Shown piece by piece: positions 7,162-10,478 of a stretch of 10,478 bases of DNA. The notes beneath the pieces are model-generated. The model made no database searches. It was given only the letters and a program-made list of their open reading frames with translations, and was not told the origin of the DNA. Location: the NCBI GenBank assembly GCA_021203585.1, contig JAJQAW010000257.1:1-10478 (forward strand), read 5' to 3'. The translations under genes and the position numbers were made by a program. This stretch comes from Rikenellaceae bacterium. GTDB taxonomy: Bacteria; Bacteroidota; Bacteroidia; Bacteroidales; Rikenellaceae. How positions within the stretch are numbered: position 1 is the stretch's first letter; every line of letters starts with the position of its first letter.

Positions 7162-8640
7162 ATGTCAGATCTCAAACAAAGTACCAAAAAAGCGTTGATC
7201 TGGAGCGCACTCGATAAATTCGGACAGCAACTCTTTCTGATGGTCTCCGGTATTTTGAGCATGAGGCTTCTGGACCCTTCCGCTTTCGGTTTGGTCGCTC
7301 CGTTGGCTCTGTATTCGGGGTTGGCCATGATCCTCTCGGAAGGGGGACTTTCTGCGGCTTTGATTCGAAAGACCAATGCCTCCCGGGTCGATTACAATAC
7401 CATGTTTTGGTACAATTTCGGACTGGGAATTTTGCTTTATACGGTGTTGTTTTTCGCTGCTCCCTGGGTTGCGGCGTACAATCGGATGCCGCAGCTGACA
7501 CTGATCGCACGGGTGCAGTTTCTGGGCATACTTATCTTATCCTTCGGGCAAATTCAATATGCCAATTTGATTCGGCACTCCCGGTTTAAACAATTGGGAA
7601 TCGCTAATGTGACTGCGGTAATGGTCTCTTCCCTTACGGTGGTCGGGTTGGCCCTCCTGGGCTTCGGGGTTTGGGCTTTGGTGGCTCAATACCTGTTGCA
7701 TGCGTTTACTCAAACCGTCATGCGCTGGGTCTTATCGGGATTTATTCCCGGTTGGATGTTCAGTGGAAAATCTTTTCGGGAACTCTTCGGATTCTCTTCC
7801 CGGATCATCGTGGGCAGCGTAGCCAATAATATTTCCAATAATCTGTATGCTTCCGTGCTGGGAAGCCACATGCCCACTTACCGGCTCGGACTATACAACC
7901 AGGCCAATAAGGTGAAAAATACGAGCGTGGATGTGATCACCCATATTTTCGGGAACTCGCTCTATTTGATGCTATCCCAACTCCAAGAGGATCCGCTCCG
8001 TTTCCGGCAGGCTTTTCGGAAATCCCTCCGGACCGTTTCATTCCTGCTTTTCCCGGCTTTTTTAGGATTGATGGCCGTAGCTCCTTCGCTGGTATGGGTG
8101 ACCATCGGGCAGGAATGGATGCCTGCGGTACCATATATTCGGATTCTCTGTTTTTCCGGGATATGCTATTCGTTGAGTTATATTTACGGGTATGCCTTTA
8201 AAGCTCGCGGTAGAACGGACATTACGCTGGCATTCGACATTGTGAGCGCTTTGCTGTTGGTTTGCTTTCTGCTGGTGACCATTCGCCACGGTTTGATTGC
8301 GGCCCTGTGGGCGGATGTGGCCTGCCGACTGATTGTATTGATCGGCTACGGAACGGCAGTCGTCGGAACCTTCGGGTTTCGGCTGCGGGAGCAACTGTGG
8401 GATGCCGCTCCATACGCCCTTTTGGCGGTGGCCATGGCCGCAGGGGTAATGACGTTACCCTGCCTGATTGCCTCTTCCTGGTGGCTGCTGCCGACCCAAA
8501 TTGCGGCAGGTTCTTTCTTTTACCTGGGAATGAGTAAACTCCTGGGATCGCAAATTCTGGAAGAAATTGTAGAAACCTTCCGGAAGAAAAAGAAAAAAAG
8601 AGCCTCGGAACCGCCCCTTTCGGAGGGAACACAAACTTAA
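7162..8640 (+). CDS. Wzx/MOP-type polysaccharide (O-antigen/exopolysaccharide) flippase
   Basis: Integral inner-membrane protein of the polysaccharide-transport branch of the MOP superfamily (Wzx/WzxC-like, COG2244), which moves undecaprenyl-linked glycan repeat units to the periplasmic face. The 492-residue length is typical. The N-terminus KKALIWSALDKFGQQ...GILSMRLLDPSAFGLVA is characteristic, as is the amphipathic start before the first helix. About 12-14 hydrophobic segments can be traced, among them roughly 23-38, 41-60, 80-102, 115-131, 147-172, 212-234, 292-315, 324-345, 356-374, 388-405, 415-436 and 440-460. The tail (474-480, Arg-Lys5-Arg, then SEPPLSEG) is cytoplasmic and strongly basic. 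ATG 7162 is the natural start, 20 bp after a -7 box. No glycosyltransferase or Wzy gene lies beside it, so its glycan is unknown. The following Nim-like reading frame begins immediately after its TAA, in the same frame. Confidence 0.92.
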   Translation: MSDLKQSTKKALIWSALDKFGQQLFLMVSGILSMRLLDPSAFGLVAPLALYSGLAMILSEGGLSAALIRKTNASRVDYNTMFWYNFGLGILLYTVLFFAAPWVAAYNRMPQLTLIARVQFLGILILSFGQIQYANLIRHSRFKQLGIANVTAVMVSSLTVVGLALLGFGVWALVAQYLLHAFTQTVMRWVLSGFIPGWMFSGKSFRELFGFSSRIIVGSVANNISNNLYASVLGSHMPTYRLGLYNQANKVKNTSVDVITHIFGNSLYLMLSQLQEDPLRFRQAFRKSLRTVSFLLFPAFLGLMAVAPSLVWVTIGQEWMPAVPYIRILCFSGICYSLSYIYGYAFKARGRTDITLAFDIVSALLLVCFLLVTIRHGLIAALWADVACRLIVLIGYGTAVVGTFGFRLREQLWDAAPYALLAVAMAAGVMTLPCLIASSWWLLPTQIAAGSFFYLGMSKLLGSQILEEIVETFRKKKKKRASEPPLSEGTQT

Positions 8641-9120
8641 ACGACGGAAAAATTCAGGGAACTTCGGCGTAAAGACCGAGTGTGGGATGAGGATGGCGCC
8701 CGCCGGCTACTGTAAAAAGCGGAATACGGGATATTGTCCCTGTGTTCTCCGGAAGGGTATGGATACGGCATTCCGATGCATTACGCCCTTTTCGAACATT
8801 CGATTTTTTTCCACAGCGCTCCACAGGGGCATAAATTGGATGCGATCCGGGAAAATAACCGGGCCGGTTTTTGTGTGGTAGGCCGAACGCAGCTCCAACC
8901 GGATTGCTTTTCGACCCTCTATTCCAGCGTACACCTCTTCGGACGCATCCGAATGATCGATCATCCGCCGGAAAAATACCGGGCCTTGCAGCTATTGGTG
9001 GAAAAGTACAGCCCGGAGCATCGGCAAACAGCGCAGGCATACATCGAGCGGTCGCTTCACCGTACCGCCGTGCTTCGGCTGGATATCGAACACTGGAGTG
9101 GAAAAATAAAAACAAAATGA
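8641..9120 (+). pseudogene. Nim-like / pyridoxamine 5'-phosphate oxidase-family flavoprotein, disrupted
   Basis: Split-barrel flavin-binding protein of the pyridoxamine-phosphate oxidase-like superfamily, in the group that includes the NimA-type 5-nitroimidazole reductases. The body reads well: GYGYGIPMHYALFEHSIFFHSA, GHKLDAIRENNRAGFCVVG, STLYSSVHLFGRIRMI, RALQLLVEKYSPEH and a final RLDIEHWSGK. The N-terminal helix is also encoded upstream (EKFRELRRKDRVWDEDGARRL, 8647-8709), but it is followed by an in-frame TAA at 8713-8715 where a Lys or similar codon is expected. No ATG exists between the flippase TAA (8638-8640) and this stop; the first codons are ACG ACG, where ATG ACG would be the natural start, and only a GTG at 8680 is available. 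A shorter product from TTG 8734 or ATG 8776 would lack the N-terminal helix. Best read as a recently broken gene or a place with sequence errors. Function as drug reductase is a family property and not shown here. Confidence 0.82.
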
Positions 9121-9138
9121 GAGAATGCGAAGCTCGGA

Positions 9139-9159
9139 AGTAACTTTTACTCTTTTTTT
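9139..9159 (+). terminator. Weak terminator candidate after the Nim-like gene
   Basis: A five-base-pair stem (AGTAA/TTACT, three-base loop) is followed after one C by seven Ts. The stem is short and AT-only, so termination would be inefficient. It sits 19 bp after the Nim-like stop and before the leader of the Ser-rich protein gene. Confidence 0.3.
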
Positions 9160-9221
9160 ACGTTATAAACTTAATAGTAAATTTCAGGGAGCTCGGTTTC
9201 CTTCCTTTTAACACATGAATT

Positions 9222-10217
9222 ATGAAACGGATCATTTTTATATTTCTGGCGATGTTTGCCTTGGTCTTACCCAGGGTATCGGCACAAAGTTTCAGTGTCA
9301 ATTTCGATTTTGACCTCTATCCGGATTATTACGTGGATTACGAAGACGATATTTATCGGTACGGGTTCAACATCAATAATTACGCGGCCGTCTATCCGGA
9401 GCGATTTGTGGATCAGGTACATTACGATTACGGAATCAGCCGCAGTGTCATTTGGCGGTACCTCCGGCGGGGTTTCTCTCCGAGCGATATTCTGTTCGGC
9501 GCTGAACTGTCCTTGCGGACGGGACATCGTTTCCAGTACATTATGGACGGATACTACAACAATCCGAACCGGAATTGGCTGAATATCTCCGTCAACCTGG
9601 GTATACCGTTAGGTTCCGTGCGTTTCAACTATATACTGGGTAGTTTTAACCGGTATTACCTCGATTGGGGCAACTATTACCACATCCACCACCCGCATCA
9701 GCGTCCGCCGATGTACAGCCACGGGTGGTCCTATTTTCGTCCGGCGCCTACGCGAAATCCCAATCCGCCCCGTTACCAAAATAACCCTCGGCCCAGTACC
9801 CCCTCGATCGGAACCAGCAGCGACCGTCGTCCGGCTACCCCTTCGAACAACCGTCCTTCCGGAAATACTTCGAGCGGAAGTTCTACCAGTTCGGACCGCC
9901 GTACCTCCGGCAGCTCCGTGGGCTTGCGCCCGGGCAATACGGGAACCACGTCTTCTTCCTCTTCGGGAACTTCATCGGGCAATCGCCGGGAGACCCCGGC
10001 CACTCCTTCGGGAAGCAGCAATAGCTCCTCCGGAACCGGCACCTCTGTCCGGCCTTCGGAAACCACCTCATCCGGTTCCGGTAGTTCCGCTTCGGGCACC
10101 ACTTCCGGAAGCAGTTCCGGCCGAAACGACACTTCTTCGACCACCGGAAGCAACTCTTCTGTCCGTCGCAGTAGCAGTACTTCTTCCTCCGGTTCTTCCT
10201 CTTCGAGTTCCTCATAG
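9222..10217 (+). CDS. Exported protein with aromatic-rich domain and Ser/Thr-rich tail, unknown function
   Basis: I do not recognise the family. Residues 1-21 (MKRIIFIFLAMFALVLPRVSA) are a clear Sec signal, probably cleaved before QSF. Residues 22-170 form a compact, Tyr/Asn/Asp-rich domain (DFDLYPDYYVDYEDDIYRY, VIWRYLRRGFSPSDILFG, LNISVNLGIPLGS, FNRYYLDWGNYYHIHHPHQ) with likely strands and helices and a His-rich end. From about 171 a Pro/Asn-rich linker leads into a low-complexity tail (190-331) of Ser, Thr, Gly and scattered Arg/Pro, probably disordered. No sorting domain (T9SS CTD or LPXTG-like motif) is seen before the TAG at 10215-10217. The same frame continues Ser-rich for 48 codons beyond the TAG, so the original protein may have been about 380 residues. 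ATG 9222 fits the signal peptide; an out-of-frame ATG lies at 9215. A surface or periplasmic role is inferred only from the export signal and tail. Confidence 0.8.
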   Translation: MKRIIFIFLAMFALVLPRVSAQSFSVNFDFDLYPDYYVDYEDDIYRYGFNINNYAAVYPERFVDQVHYDYGISRSVIWRYLRRGFSPSDILFGAELSLRTGHRFQYIMDGYYNNPNRNWLNISVNLGIPLGSVRFNYILGSFNRYYLDWGNYYHIHHPHQRPPMYSHGWSYFRPAPTRNPNPPRYQNNPRPSTPSIGTSSDRRPATPSNNRPSGNTSSGSSTSSDRRTSGSSVGLRPGNTGTTSSSSSGTSSGNRRETPATPSGSSNSSSGTGTSVRPSETTSSGSGSSASGTTSGSSSGRNDTSSTTGSNSSVRRSSSTSSSGSSSSSSS

Positions 10218-10364
10218 AGTTCTTCGAGCAGTTCGTCCGGCAGCAGTTCGCGCATTAGCTCGAGCGGGTCAAGCAGCAGCAGTTCTAATAGCAGTAGCTC
10301 GCGAAGCAGTGGAAGCAGCAGTACCAACAGCAACTCTTCGGGCAGTTCTTCCAGTCGCAGGTAA
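10218..10364 (+). pseudogene. In-frame Ser-rich continuation beyond the amber codon
   Basis: After TAG 10215-10217, the same frame gives 48 further codons, 35 of them Ser, ending in Ser-Arg-Arg and TAA at 10362-10364. The other frames give no comparable composition. A single TCG-to-TAG change would explain the interruption. The terminator follows the TAA by only 20 bp, while it is about 170 bp from the TAG, which supports TAA 10364 as the original gene end. Confidence 0.7.
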
Positions 10365-10384
10365 TTCCATAGCTATAAATCCGC

Positions 10385-10415
10385 AAAAACCGGTCGATGA
10401 CGGCCGGTTTTTTTT
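10385..10415 (+). terminator. Rho-independent terminator after the Ser-rich gene
   Basis: AAAAACCGGTCG (10385-10396) pairs with CGGCCGGTTTTT (10401-10412) through 12 pairs with one T-G wobble and an ATGA loop, and the T run goes on to 10415. Because the stem is flanked by A on one side and T on the other it could work in both directions, which would suit a convergent gene entering from the right. Confidence 0.85.
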
Positions 10416-10419
10416 GCGT

Positions 10420-10478
10420 TTAACATGAAAGCGGGATACATTTCAATACCGATTCTTCCGAACAGGAACTATTCAGGA
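10420..10478. other. Edge fragment: gene start (+) or gene end (-), undecided
   Basis: The last 59 bases stay open in two useful ways. On the plus strand ATG 10425 gives MKAGYISIPILPNRNYSG to the edge. On the minus strand a frame enters from the right and stops at TAA 10420-10422, giving a C-terminus LNSSCSEESVLKCIPLSC. The second would place a convergent gene end directly beside a terminator able to act in both directions; the first would leave no room for its own promoter after the terminator. Too short to identify either. Confidence 0.3.

Noticed and set aside
9773..10333. Minus-strand Leu/Glu-rich open frame
   Set aside because: This is the antisense of the Ser-rich tail: Ser codons read backwards give Leu/Glu/Arg-like runs and few stops. 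No start context or hydrophobic pattern of a real gene.
10218..10361. Ser-codon run as a microsatellite or tandem DNA repeat
   Set aside because: Although low in complexity, the bases mix TCN and AGY codons in no fixed period, so it is not a tandem DNA repeat.

Overview
The window looks like chromosomal DNA from a member of the Bacteroidota, most likely Bacteroidales with roughly 50% GC (possibly Rikenellaceae/Alistipes-like; this is an inference, as no marker gene is present). The reasons are TAnnTTTG-type -7 promoter boxes, A/T-rich leaders instead of strong Shine-Dalgarno sites, a lipoprotein signal followed by a Cys-x-Lys-Asp-Glu motif, and the gene families themselves: PepC and M3 peptidases, secreted GH28 and a Nim-like flavoprotein.

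Layout from left to right. (1) 1-1017 (+): the 3' three quarters of a C1B aminopeptidase C/bleomycin hydrolase, cut by the window edge. (2) 1056-3168 (+): an M3 (Dcp-type) zinc metallopeptidase lipoprotein, split by one extra A at 1833-1836. The two peptidases are 38 bp apart and probably form one oligopeptide-degrading unit, closed by a strong terminator at 3283-3318. (3) 3319-4080: about 760 bp with no convincing gene. (4) 4081-5580 (-): an exported GH28 polygalacturonase-like enzyme with all family motifs. (5) 5801-6822 (-): a two-gene membrane-protein unit of unknown function, with a promoter about 50 bp upstream of the first ATG. (6) 6823-7161: a divergent intergenic region. (7) 7162-8640 (+): a Wzx/MOP-type polysaccharide flippase, directly followed by (8) 8641-9120, a Nim/pyridoxamine-phosphate-oxidase-like gene lacking a normal start codon and carrying an in-frame TAA. 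(9) 9222-10217 (+): an exported protein with an aromatic-rich N-terminal domain and a very Ser/Thr-rich tail. Its reading frame continues as Ser-rich sequence past a TAG to a TAA at 10364, followed by a strong terminator and the window end.

No defence, mobile, CRISPR, tRNA or rRNA element is visible, and I see no evidence for a new multi-gene system. The most notable feature is that three of the eight clear genes carry single-base disruptions (frameshift, ochre, amber) while their flanking sequence still reads well. This means either recent decay or base-level sequence errors. The other item worth following is the unrecognised Ser-rich exported protein.
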